Assembly: GCA_018398765.1 (NCBI GenBank)
Contig: JAHBMJ010000938.1
Coordinates: 1 to 38,789 of the forward strand
Direction: 5' to 3'
DNA: 38,789 nucleotides
Source of the DNA: Chromera velia
Taxonomy: Eukaryota; Sar; Chromeraceae
The translations under genes and the position numbers were made by a program. Positions 1 through 11,237 of the stretch are shown in pieces. The stretch's first letter is position 1. Each line of letters begins with the position of its first letter. The notes beneath the pieces are model-generated. The model did no database searches. It was not told where the DNA came from and saw nothing but the letters and a program-made list of their open reading frames with translations.

Positions 1-1700
1 CCCTGCTTCCTTGCACTTCTCTGTGCAGACTTCGTTCGTCAGCTCCTGTGACTCTTCCTCGACCCACACGAATCCCTCCTGCTCTCCCTTCAACTTCTCG
101 AAGCTGTAGCACCCCATGCACATGTCATAGGCGCACGTGGAAGTAGTGGTGGTGGTAGTCGTGGTTGTAGTGGTGGTCGTGGTGGTAGTCGTGGTCGTCG
201 TGGTAGTGGGGGCGACTGCAAAAAAAAGCGAGAGAGCATCATTGAAAAAGGAGTGCAAGCGAAATTACAGGGTTTCTCAACAACACAACCATGGGGACAA
301 ACCAAAAAAAGGGCGGAAACCAAAAGGGAAACGACCGCGAGAGGAAGGACCTTACAAAACAGGAAGTCACACAAAGAAGCAATCTAACATGCAACGCAAC
401 TTGCACAAAGAGAAGAAAAGCTGACTGACTGCATTCGGACGAGCAGATCGTCACGTCGTGAGAGCCGCCGCAGTACTCGCCCGAGTTGCCTGTGCACGCC
501 ACTTCGCACTCAGTGCCCTCCTTCCGCTCCTCGGGAGGAAGCTCGTTCGTGCATGCGCAGTCCTGCCCCTTGAACGTGGCGGAGTAGGTGTACCCTGCTT
601 CCTTGCACTTCTCTGTGCAGACCTCGTTTGTGAGCTCCTGAGACTCTTCGGCCACCCACACGAATCCCTCCTGCTCTCCCTTAAGCTTCTCGAAGCTGTA
701 GCACCCCATGCACATGTCATAGGGGCAAGTGGAGGTAGTGGTGGTTGTGGTCGTGGTGGTTGTGGTGGTGGTGGTAGTTGTGGTGGTGGTGGTGGTAGTG
801 GTAGTCACTGCAGGAGGGAGTTTGGGGTCATGCAGGCAGGCAGTCGGTTGGATGAATGTAAAACAACCCTTGCGGGGGGGTAAAACGAAAAGTTTCGTTC
901 TTTCCCCTCTCCTCTTTTTTTTGCGTACACGAGGACAGACAGACAATAGTTTTTTCATTTTTCTTAGACACACAGTCAGTGTCATTTATTTTCTTCCCTC
1001 TCTTTTGTTTTCTTGCGCACAGAATCGAATAGGCGGGCAGGCCGAGAGCCTGTATTGAGAAAGAAACAGACAAAAAGAACGGCAACGAACAGAATTCAGA
1101 TGAGACCCTGAGAAAGGGTAAGAAAAATAACTCATACGAAGGCGACATAATCTGTGAAAAGGAGCAAGCACGGATGAAGGAAGGCAGCTGTCGCGTTAAG
1201 CGGACAATGAAGAACCAGACGCAGGTCTATCGAATGCAGAAACAAAGAAAGAACGAGGGCGGGAAGGAAGGTCTGTGCCAAAACGGTTGGGATTTCAACT
1301 GTCTTTTTTTGTGCAAATTTGCCCTCCTGTCTCTCCGTCACTGCCCCTCGCACCCACCTCTCTCTTTGTCTGTCTGTCTCTCTGCCTAGTTGTGCGCTCC
1401 GTTTGTCTCTTTCACTCTCTCTTCTCTGCCCCTCGAGCTTCGCTTCTGGCTGACCGCAATCGTTCGACCACACAGTGACCCTGTGGGAGGCTCCGCAGAT
1501 CTCGTTGGTGTTGCCTGTGCACTCTGTGTCGCACTCTCCTTCATCGACCTGAGCCATCGATCGATAAAGAAAGGCGGGGGAGGGGAAGATGCAAGAAAGG
1601 AGAAAAAAGCTGAGGGATAGAAGGAGTTTGTGACAGAGAAGGCTCGTAGTGCGGGACCGGCAGGAGATGCAGAGCGGACGGAGGAAAGAAAGGAGCGCGC

Positions 1701-1747
<47 letters not shown>

Positions 1748-4432
1748 CTCTCTTTCTCTCTCTCGCTCTCTCTGCCTCTCTCTCTCTCTCTCTTGACCAT
1801 GCAAAGATGCATACGTGAGAAGGCAAAGAGATCTTTTTCGGATTTTTGCTTGCTTGCTGGCCTGGCTGCAGGTCTGCCTGCTTGAACGAACTTCTTGCTG
1901 ACCGACCTGAGGGGGGAGGTCGTGAGCACATGCGCAGTCCTGCCCCTTGAATGTTGCCGAGTATCTGCAGCCAGCCAGTCAGAAGCAAGCAGCAGAAGAG
2001 AGGAAACACGCTATTGTGGGGAGGTGAGGAGGGGAGGGAAAAGCTTTGACTAAAAGATGGACATTGTGCAAAAAACAAATGGAGAACTTGGTCACTGATG
2101 AAAAAAACTTGAATAACTCAAAAGCCACCAACATAGATTGAAAGAATCGACTTGCCACCTCTCATTGCAAGAGAAGAAAAGAAGGCCGAACCGACCTGTA
2201 GTTTTCGCCTGCGCAGAGGAACTGGCACTTTTCGTTGGTCAGATCTGAGTCTTCCTCAGCCTTCCACTCGAACCCGTCCTGATCCCCCTGCTCCCTCTGG
2301 AACCGGTAGCAACCGACGTAGTTCACAGCTGCACGCGAGAGAGAGACAGAGTAAAGGAAACAGGGGAAGAAAACGGTTACAACGAGAATCAAGGAAAGAA
2401 AGCCGTCGATTGTTTCCTCGAGCCCGCCAGAGATGTGCACTCAGACGTACACAACAAACCTAAAGGAAACTCCCGAACTTCTTGCCTCTCGGATTCTTGC
2501 AGAACACTTCGTACGTTTCTCTCTTTTCCTTCTTCCCTCTACTTTCTCACTGGTTCGTGCTTGTCCTGTCCTCTGGTCCCTGCAGACCCTGCTCGCCCGC
2601 CCGCAGAGGCCAACTGACTTTCACACTTTGCGCACCCCTTCGGAGGCGCCACGGTGGGCGCGGGGGTGGTGGTAGTGACTGCACGGCAACGACAAAGAGG
2701 AGGAGAAGAGGAGAATGAACAGAGGGGGGTCAAAGGCAAGGAAAGGGAGGCAGGACAAACGCGCAATAACAAAACACAGCGGGCCAACAAGGCGAGGGGC
2801 CTTCATTGCAAAAAAGGGGAAGAGAGGAAGGCGGCGTCTTTCATTAGTCGTCTCTCTCTCTCTCTCTCTCTCTCTGCTGCTCTTTTCTTCTGGAATTAAG
2901 GGGGGCCGTCACAGAGAAGAAGGGAGAGAGGGGAAGAGCCAGGGGAGGGAGGGAAGTTGCGGGTTGTGGGGAGAGACGTGAGTGGGATGGCGGAGGTCGG
3001 AAAGGGGTGGTGTTGCGTGCCGTGCCTGGTGGGGAGGGAGGAGGAATTAATCGCATGTGCCGTGCCTGGGAGAGAGACGGGAGACGGGGCAAGCGGGGAA
3101 AGGAAAATGGAGGGAGGACAGAAAGACAGGGGGGGAGGGAAGTCAGAGGACGGACAAGGATGGATGGATGGATGGATGGATGGAGGGAGGGAGGGAGTGA
3201 GTGAGGGAGATGTCTGTGAGGTGCAGAAAAAGGGCATGTGCGGATGGGGTGAGCGGCACGAAGACTTTAGATGTGCGTGCGTCAAAAGACAGACGCTGGG
3301 AGAGAGAAAACAGGAAAAACGGTCGTCTTATTTGCATTCAATGGGCTGGTTTGTTGGTGTGCCTGCCTGCCCGACTCACTTGCGTTGATCTCATAGATGG
3401 TGATGTCATGGGAAGCACCACAGATCTCGGAAGAGTCCCCTGAGCAAGCTGTGTCGCATTCCGCATCCTCTACTTTAGGAGGGAGAGTCGATGAGCACAT
3501 GCAGTCTTCGCCCTTGAACGTCGCCGCATATTCATATCCCTTTCCTGCCTTGAAGCACTCGTTGACGCACTTCTCGTTCGTCAGGTCGGGGATCTCCTCG
3601 AAGACCCAGTCGAATCCTGCCGTCTCCCCCTTGGCTCGGAGGAACTCGTAGCACCCCAGTGGGGTCCCTGCGTGCGTCAGGGAAGAGAGGACACACAGAG
3701 AGGGAGAGCGTCAAACAAATGTGAAAGGAAAGAGGCTCCGAAGAGGACGCGTCAAGGCCGGCTGTCCGTCTCTTTACCAGCGAGTAGCAGAAAGAGAAAG
3801 CGGTAACAAGAAGAGCGCTTTGGGCAAGGAGGCAAAGGTTTCTTGAGAAATGGATGGTACCGGGCCCGCGAGCGGTGCCCTGTAAGGCGGACTCGTGTGA
3901 GTTGAAAGTGGGACTGGCACTTGTGCAACTTCAAGAAAGAGGACAAGGGGCCTTTCCGTTTTTCCCCTCTTACCAGTGGCTCCAAGTGAAGTCTCGGCAG
4001 GAGCAGGCGTGGTCTTGCCTCCTCCTCCAAAAAAGTCAAAAATACCAGAAGCGGCCGAAGAAGCTGCAAAGCTCAAGAGGCAAAAAACCAAAAGTGAGCT
4101 TTGGCTCTAAGGAAAGCAGGAGCAATGCAAGTGATGAGAAACAGTAGATACAAAATGCTGGTATGTGTTGCTCGTGTCCAAAAGTTGAGGAATCGTTCCA
4201 TCCTGATATTTTGACACTTGAAAAATCAGAAGAGAAGTACTTGGAACGTTCTTACAAGACCAGCAAGATTTTCCACTGCAGAAAGCTTCCGTCTCAGAGA
4301 GGATACAAATTGCTTACCCAAGCGACGACTTCCTCGAAAGTACGAAATCCCTCTAGGAGATTCCGAAGCATCTCCTGACGCCACTGCTGCCACAGATAGC
4401 AGCAGGGTACCGCCAAACGACCTAAGCAGCAT
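1..4432 (-). CDS. Secreted multi-WSC-domain protein (partial, 3' end beyond the left edge)
   Basis: The WSC domain is a cysteine-rich, putative carbohydrate-binding fold of surface and wall-sensor proteins. Exons read on the minus strand are 4432-4256, 4106-3974, 3667-3380, 2678-2625, 2328-2196, 1964-1907, 1548-1455, 807-430 and 215-1. Every junction keeps the reading phase, giving 510 codons so far. Residues 1-20 look like a signal peptide, and a second hydrophobic stretch opens exon 2 (about residues 63-79). Four WSC domains follow. WSC1 lies in exon 3, WSC2 in exons 5-7 and WSC3 in exon 8. WSC4 begins in exon 9 and is cut by the window. WSC1 and WSC3 show eight cysteines with the GCY start, the TNE-C-x3-C motif, the ATFKG-x-DC-x-C core and a final C-G-(A/G)-SH. 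Threonine runs precede WSC3 and WSC4, and a shorter Thr/Pro stretch precedes WSC2; these are likely O-glycosylated stalks. Exon 1 and the 54-nt exon 4 are the least certain. A transmembrane segment and tail may lie off the window. The family call is secure; the ligand is unknown. Confidence 0.85.
1704..1797. repeat. TC/CT microsatellite in a WSC-gene intron
   Basis: About 90 bases of near-uninterrupted CT dinucleotides with occasional TTT and CG interruptions. The tract lies in the intron between exons 6 and 7 of the WSC gene. It produces long Ser/Leu or Arg/Glu reading frames that are not genes. Confidence 0.95.
2679..3379. other. Large purine-rich intron of the WSC gene
   Basis: This 701-base intron separates WSC1 from the linker exon. 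It holds a CT run at about 2851-2875, GGGA-rich sequence and a GGAT/GGAG tetranucleotide array at about 3160-3197. I see no exon in it on either strand. Confidence 0.8.
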
Positions 4433-5336
4433 GGTGCAGGCGCTGATCAAGACTCAGCTTTCTTTAAGCAAGGGTGAGGACACAAAGAACACAGTGCTGG
4501 AAGCAAAAAACGCACAACAGTTCTGAAGACTCTGAATAAACTTCGAGCTTCACCCTGACCCAAAGATTTCTCCGGCGCCTGCACTTCGATGCTACGCTGA
4601 TGACTCTTCCTAAATCACAATGCGAAAGGCGAACTCTACAAACGCAAAGCAGAGCAGAGTTTACCAGCAATCGTTTGATGAGATCATCACTTCGTACGAC
4701 TTGAGAAACGCGATCGATCGATCGAAATAATTTTCGAACATCTCAATATTCTCACGAACACACTGTCAACACGATATACGTTCGCAATCATTTCGCACTC
4801 GGACATTTTTTTCGCCTTTTCAGTATATATTTTTTTCAGGCCGCGCAGGTGTCAATTGAGTTTTGACTTAATTGACTGAATAATTGATTGTTTACGGGAA
4901 TATAATGGGAATATAGTGAATTTGGACAATGATCGATCGATATGAAAATTTAATTAAATTGTCTCGGCGCGCGATGCGCGCGAGAAATTGGTATGCACTC
5001 GCGGAGGGCAGCTAGCTCAGTTTAATAGTTAATTAACTGAACTTGCATGGTGTATCACGTCTTTCTATGCATACTTGAATGTTTTTATTATCGATCGATC
5101 TATATATTTAATTCGATCAAATCATGCATGCATGCATGCACATTCAATGCGTATAAAATCTGACATCAAGCAGATCATCTTCGCGAGCTCTTCATGGATT
5201 GACTGTGTACGTGTCTAAACACAGCTCAACACTGTGCTGATCCTTCCATCGCTGTATGCCACCAATGACAATCTAGACTCTGCTGCAGCAGAGTGCACAC
5301 GTTGATCGCCCCCGGCTCAGGAAGGCGGTAGCAAGA
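4433..5336. promoter_or_regulatory. Divergent intergenic region between the WSC and LRRC56-like genes
   Basis: About 900 bases separate two start codons pointing away from each other, so this interval should hold both promoters. It is AT-rich and full of short palindromes: GATCGATCGATCG near 4713, an imperfect GC-rich hairpin at 4962-4985 and CATGCATGCATGCATG near 5125. I cannot pick out a defined TATA box or initiator, so the promoter call rests on gene geometry. Confidence 0.4.
4962..4985. repeat. GC-rich imperfect hairpin
   Basis: TCTCGGCGCGC and GCGCGCGAGA are inverted arms around a GAT centre, with one bulged G. The hairpin stands alone in an AT-rich intergenic region. Confidence 0.6.
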
Positions 5337-7969
5337 ATGCCAACCCCTCCTGAGTCAAGTCGTCAGACTCCAGACGAGGGAGAGAATCCCTGTGATGACT
5401 TCGATTGGCCAGGCTATATCGATGCAACACGGATTCCGATCCCGTACAGTGCAGAAGAACGCCCAACCGTCACCTATTTCGAGGCTCAGGTCGATGTCGA
5501 TGAACAACGCATAGAAGACATAGGAGAGACACTGGGTAACTTGAAGCAGCTGCGGTTGTTGGCTGGGTCAAGTCTGCAGAGTTTGCGATCTCTCGGTACT
5601 TCTTTTCGTAATCTGACTGTTCTCTGGGCCGCACGGTGCGGCGTGGTAGACGTCGGTGGTATCTCCTCATTACCCTGCCTTGGAGAGTTGTATGTGTCTT
5701 TCAATGAAGTTTCGGATCTCAGCCCTCTTTCTGGCCACTCCGCCCTTGAGGTACTTGACCTCGAGGGCAATCGAGTGGATGACCCGTCAGAGCTTGCATG
5801 GTTGGCAAGCTGCGACAACTTACGAGAGCTGACGCTGTCGGGAAACCCTGTTTGCAAGAAGGGCGAGTACAGTAAGTCGCGGTTGCGCACGATGCTCCCA
5901 AGTCTGGAGTGGTTGGACGATGAGCCTGCCACTCTACGGGATGTAAAGGAAGAGGAGACTGGGAGGGGAGGAGTAGACGGAGAGGAACCGTCGCTCTCTG
6001 GTCTATCTGCAAGAGGAGAAGAAGAAGCAGCAGCGGACAAAGACAAAGAAAAGGAGGGCGAGGACGACTGCATGGCCGGGGAACCTGACGATGAAATGAT
6101 TATCGTCGAGTGTATCAAGGTCAGGACATCAACCACAAACATAAAAGGAGCCGAGAGTACGTGAAGTAGAAAAGAGGAACGGAAGGAGCGATTGACTGAC
6201 GGAATAAAAGAAAAAGAGAGGAACGAAGTAAGGAAGAAAGGGACGCAAGTATAGAGAGGAGAAAAGGCACAAACAAAAACATGAATAAAGAAGCAAGCGT
6301 AGAAACGGAGGAAGCTGGAAAAGGAGAGAGAGAGGGGGGTGGGAGGGAGACACGGAGGGAGACACGGAGGAAGGGAGAGGAAGCAAGCAAACAAGCAATC
6401 AAGGAAGGAAGGAAGGAAAGAAGGAAGGAAGGAAAGACCGACGCGACGGATGGAGGAAGGGGGGAATTGGGGAAGTTTGAAACAAAGGGACAATAAGTAA
6501 CTGAGCGACCAAAAGGGAGGGTTGATGATTGCTTGATTGAGTGAGTAGGTGACTGAGTGTTTTGGTGATGAAGCATGCACCCGTGTGAGCGGGGAAGTTT
6601 TTCGTGTGTTGACCTTTGTATGAGTTGGGGGGAGATTCAATGGCGTGGATCGATTCTTGGCCCTTCCGTATTTGCTGTATCGCAAGTTTTCTTGGGAATC
6701 AAACTAGCATGAAGACGGGAATGAATGAATGAATGAATAAATGAATGAATGAATGGGTGGACATTTGAATGGCGGATGGATGGGTAGATGCATGGATGGT
6801 GAAACGGATAGAGGGGTGGAAGCAGGAATGGATTGATGTATGGATGTATGGACTAATGGATGCATGCATGCATGCAGGCGACCCGACCGGCAGGATTCTG
6901 CCTCGCCCCCCCCGACCTGGCAGGTGAGTTTCTGTTTTTTTTTTTTTAGCTTTGCATGACTGGCAGGCTGACTGTGCATCCATTTTTGTATCCACTTGTT
7001 ACACAGCCGCCCTTCCCTTCCTTTGCTTCTTGCACAATGTCCATTTTCTATGTTCAGCCGCCCTCCTTGCAGTATCCCGGGCAGTAGGAGCAAAGTCTGG
7101 GTTTTCTTCTCCTGGATTATTTTGTATTCCTTTTTGTCTTTGTCCGTCAGACACTCCCCGTAGAAGATTACAAAGCCGAAATGACCGCATCTGAAGAATG
7201 TTCTTGCTTCCTTCTGTATTGACATCACAAAATGAACTCAGGAACGCCTACCGGGGCCGGAAGGGGAGACGCCCTCCCGATAGGTGGGAGACCAGGAACT
7301 GCACCCACTCACGCCCTCCAGGCCGCCACGTCGAGTGGCGGGGGAAGTCCAACCGCAACCCCCTCAGCCTCGGGGGGCGGTGCGGGAACAGGAACGGGGG
7401 CGGCAGCAGGAGGGTCCTCGTCATTCAGGTCCGCTCGGGGTGGTGTTGGTGTTCGTTCCCAGGGGGCGGGTTCAGCAGCAGGCGGGAGGCCCTCGACTGC
7501 GCTTCCTCCCAACAGCCTTCCTGGAGGATCTGCGGCAACGCGTCTCGGGGCAAGGCCCGGGACCGCTGCAGTGCCAGGGACACCCAATGTGGGTCCTTTG
7601 GGGTGTGCGGGCACGTGGGGGGGGGGTTTCCCTTTCTCACGCACAAGCACTGCTGCTAGTAGTGCAAAGGGGGGTGCGGCATTCCACAGCGAGCTGACGG
7701 TGGGAGCAAATTCGTTTGCGGGGAGTCCGATTGCGGCAATTCGGCACAGGCGACGTGCGTGTCCGGAATCGAGTATGAAGCAGAGAAACCCCGACATTCT
7801 GTCCTTAGTCTTCAAAGAAAGACTTCTCCTTCACCAGAGACAACAGAAAACGCGATGTCAAGGCGGAAAAGAGGATGAGAAAGCAAAGGGAGGGTCTCGG
7901 ACAAGCGGGCGATATGAGCGTTTGGTCATTGGAGAAGAGGGTGAAGAGGACTGGGAAGAGTTTTGTTGA
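5337..7969 (+). CDS. LRRC56/ODA8-like leucine-rich-repeat ciliary protein
   Basis: LRRC56 (ODA8 in Chlamydomonas) acts with intraflagellar transport in delivery or maturation of outer dynein arms, in cytoplasm and cilium. Exons are 5337-6119, 6878-6923 and 7242-7969. Their phases match and give 518 residues. Leucine-rich repeats cover about residues 68-180. The segments SLRSLGTS, VLWAARCG, SDLSPLSG, LEVLDLEGN and LSGNPVC follow the vertebrate LRRC56 pattern closely. An acidic stretch follows, then DDEMIIVECIK, equivalent to the helix after the repeats in LRRC56. The C-terminal part is Gly/Ala/Pro-rich with RPGTA and RPSTA motifs. It contains SELTVGA, then GSP and IRHRRR (about 426-448), which matches the conserved LRRC56 C-terminal box. 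The start ATG is the first in frame. The 46-nt middle exon is supported by CAG|GTGAGT and by phase; the first donor is AAG|GTCAGG. Family assignment is confident; the exact middle exon is less so. Confidence 0.85.
6120..6877. repeat. Simple-repeat-filled intron 1 of the LRRC56-like gene
   Basis: This intron is packed with purine-rich and tetranucleotide repeats: GAGG/GAAG tracts at 6300-6460, an AAGG array at about 6405-6437, an AATG array at 6721-6754 and degenerate GGATG at 6770-6870. It ends in GCATGCATGCATGCAG, which also serves as the acceptor of the short second exon. Confidence 0.75.
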
Positions 7970-9473
7970 TAAATCCTATCTGTGCGTTTGAGATGATTTT
8001 TGTGCACACATACATAATGGACAAACACGTGTGAAAACAAATGCTTGAGAAGTCGATAATAAGATTCTATGGCAGAAGAGTCGAACTTTGAAGCATTGCG
8101 TCTATAGCATTGCGTACTAGATTGCGTATAGAAAAAATAAAAGAAAAAACTGGAAAGTTTTTTTTCTATATGTCTTTTACATTTTTATTTCTAGTGCCAA
8201 AATGAAGAAACACAAATACTTTTCAATGTTTATTCTATCTTTGCACAAAGGGTTTTTACGTACGTCACTTTTGACCTCTATAAAAAAAAAAAAACTGATG
8301 AGGCCTATATTCTATTTTTTTTTTTTTAATGATTTTCTAGTTGATTTTTACATTAAAAAATGGAAAGCTACTTAATGCTACTTGAGGAAAGCCTTTTTTT
8401 GAAAACTGGTTAATTTCTTATGTAGAGACTTACCAATCTATTTTATTTTATTTTTTTATGTAGATTAGTTGTTAATTGTTCAAGTTATTTTAAATTTTCT
8501 AATTAAATTGATAAATATGATCTATCATGCATTTACTAGTAGTAACTGATTTATTTGCTAGTTTATTTAATTATACAAGTAGCTAGAACTAGAGCTAGAA
8601 TTATGTAAGGGATGCTTAGTTGCCGTCCTTGACCTCACTTATTCCTTGACCTGCTCTGAGACCTGCTCCAACATGCTTTTATCCTCCCTCATCCTCTTCG
8701 TGATCGTGAAGGCTTTTCCACGTACTCAAAAACAAAAAAAAGATTTTAGGTGGTATACTTCATTAGACAATGATGTGCGTATATCTAGATTTACTACTAG
8801 TAGATCCTAGAAATATATACAAAACACAGAAATCTAGAGATAAACACAATATCTATACTGCGGTCTAAATTCTGTGCCGATCACACAAATTGTGACGGTG
8901 CTAGTGTAACATAGAGGTTATATAGGCCGTTTTTATTAACTTTTTTACTATCTGATGAGATATATACAAATTAAGGCAGCAATGGGCTAATGGCTCGATC
9001 CCATGTACTGGCAAAGGAACAATACGATACAATCATAAACATATCTAGTAAAAAGACATTTAGCTGGGCAGTCGGGGTTTTTGCGGGGAATTCTGAGGGG
9101 AACTCATTGCAGCGCATGACGCTGTGGGTCGCTTTTCTTTCGTTTCAATCCTCCTTCATGTTACGAATCATGTAGTGCGACTGGAGTTCAATGTGCAAGG
9201 CTTCTTTGATTCCCAGCACTAGGATTCCCATCTAGTACTCCCCCATCTCGAAGTCGATGCACACACATCCAGGACACGCGCATACGAGCAGGACACGCGC
9301 ATACGAGCACGCACTGATCTAGGAACTGGTAATCAGAGGCATAGATTCAAACGAAGTCAACAGCGGATCGATAGAACAAGTAGATGCCACTAGGGATGCC
9401 ATGCAGTGCAAGAGCACTTGTAAATACAGACTTGAGTGCACGAAAGGACACTTCGAAAAAAGGTGTGAAGGTG

Positions 9474-9530
<57 letters not shown>

Positions 9531-9960
9531 CGCGTGAGTGTCTGTGTCTGTGTCTGTGTACATGTGTGTGTATTCATATCTGTTTTCGTGCGTGTGCGCG
9601 CGCTTATGCTGAACAAGTTAAACAGCAGACAGAGGTGTTCTAGAAGTTTGATGCTACATGTGCCCCCGGTCATTCAAAGGAATGTGGTCAACGATTCCTT
9701 TTCATGTTACATACATCTCTCTCTCCCTCCCGCCGTTTTCGCTCTCTTTTTCCGTCTTTTCTGTTCTCAAGATACCGGGATCTCCTCTTTCAGCCACCAC
9801 ATGCCCTGCTAAGATCTCTCCCTCCGCCCCCCCACACGCTTCGAATTAGAGTTGCAGATGTGTTTTTTGATTGGTGCTGTCATGCCTTGCCACTAAGGAA
9901 GCAGGCAAGCTCTCCTTCCCGACCCGACCCGAGAACAAACCATACAGATATACATAGACC
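7970..9960. other. AT-rich gene-poor stretch
   Basis: From 7970 to about 9000 the DNA is strongly AT-rich with A/T homopolymers and no credible open frame. At 9269-9307 a 19-base unit (AGGACACGCGCATACGAGC) occurs twice in tandem. The rest is a GT microsatellite and pyrimidine-rich DNA. Confidence 0.6.
9474..9536. repeat. GT microsatellite
   Basis: About 60 bases of GT dinucleotides broken by a single GGTG, continuing into GTCTGTGTCTGT. It explains the Val/Cys-rich reading frames here. Confidence 0.95.
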
Positions 9961-9968
9961 CTGCGACG

Positions 9969-10202
9969 ATGTGGCGACTTTCGTCAGCGTGCCAAAGGCA
10001 AATAAATGGATCTGCGCCAATCCCAAAGGTCAAGAAAATAGATCTGGCAGGCCATGCCCACCCCGCATCAGTGAAAGAGCTTGTTAGTTATGCCAAGTAT
10101 ATTGATACACATCCGCACGGTCGCGTACATGCATTTCGACTGAAAGCAAAAACAGTGTCCCAGTCAGACCCCCCCTCCCTGCCTCCCCCTCTCCCACCCT
10201 GA
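9969..10202 (+). CDS. Candidate exon of a hypothetical, possibly mitochondrial protein
   Basis: An ATG-initiated frame begins MWRLSSACQRQ, a basic amphipathic N-terminus of the mitochondrial-presequence type. It continues with LAGHAHPASVKELVSYAK. Splice donors could end the exon at CCAAAG|GTCAAG (about 10030) or GCCAA|GTATAT (about 10097). A possible later exon, 10494-10553, lies between a good acceptor (TTCTTCCTTCAG) and donor GTAAGA, and reads SIMDTYYAARVN. The pieces vaguely recall the helical N-domain of mitochondrial dehydrogenase kinases, but the diagnostic segments are missing, so I do not assign a family. Confidence 0.25.
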   Translation: MWRLSSACQRQINGSAPIPKVKKIDLAGHAHPASVKELVSYAKYIDTHPHGRVHAFRLKAKTVSQSDPPSLPPPLPP

Positions 10203-10996
10203 ATTGATTCCTCCCCTTTTTATAGCTTTTCATTTCTCTTTTGTTCCTTTGACTCGGGTGCTCCGTTTGCTGGAAGGAGTATATTTGTTTTCCCGTCTGG
10301 ATCGACGTGAAAAAAAAGCGTTGTCGGGACAATGAGATTTTCCCAAATCGTGAATATTCAGACGCCAGTTTCAAGTTTACAGTCAGGAAGTCACACATAC
10401 AGTTCCTTTTGATATTTACTTCTGCTGCTTTCCCTTTTCCCTCCACTGCCTGCCCCATTCCGCAGACCCCCGTCAATCGTATTCTTCCTTCAGGAATTTA
10501 AGTCAGGAACAGAAGGATCAATCATGGACACTTACTATGCAGCACGAGTCAACGTAAGAAGATCACTTGTCGTTGAAAGCACCCGCACACCTACAGGTGT
10601 TTTCCATGTTTACCGGAGACTTTTCTTCCACCCCCCCTCCCCCTTCTCTGTGTTTCAATGAAAATTCCTTGTGAAAAAAAGCTCTCACCCCCACCATATG
10701 CACCCAAGCCCCAGCAAACCCCTTTGAGCCGTAGTAGCTGAAGAAACGAACCCATTTGACTGCTTTCTTTCACGACATCAAAAAGTTGTGTGCGCTGAAC
10801 TCACGTGAAGATCAACAAATGAATGTATCGACACATGCACGCATCGTGCAGTCGACAGCCTGTGGCTTTCTTTCTATCTTTTGCTCGACCAGAAATCAGT
10901 CCGTGAATCAATTAGTCAATCAATCAATCAACCGGGGACGAGGACATGCGATCTGCCACACCTTCATACACAAGTGAAGGACCTCAATCAAACTCG

Positions 10997-11043
10997 AGGA
11001 GTCAGCTTAGTCACGAAGCGGAGGAGTCAGCTTAGTCACAAAG
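10997..11043. repeat. Short tandem duplication
   Basis: GAGGAGTCAGCTTAGTCAC plus a short tail occurs twice in tandem in the intergenic region before the 3' end of the PDE gene. Confidence 0.7.
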
Positions 11044-11237
11044 TGAAAATAAATAAGTGAGCATCCGATTGATCGACTAGAGGGTCGATTCGAAATCGTG
11101 CCTTCCAAATCCATCTGCCGAGCTCTGCCACCTGACTACGAATGCATACCCCTTTCACTATGCAGTGAGATACATACTCACTCATTCCAACCCTAATTGG
11201 ACCAGTCAAAGTATGCACTGACTGCATTGTTCGTTCC

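Noticed and set aside
239..985. Single 248-codon minus-strand frame
   Set aside because: It is exon 8 of the WSC gene read through into introns; the ends have no WSC similarity and clear splice sites bound the domain.
1386..2078. Long Arg/Glu and Ser/Leu frames
   Set aside because: They come from the CT microsatellite and carry only fragments of true WSC exons.
5486..6685. 399-codon minus-strand frame
   Set aside because: Antisense shadow of the LRRC56-like exon and of the purine-rich intron; Ser/Phe/Leu-rich with no domain.
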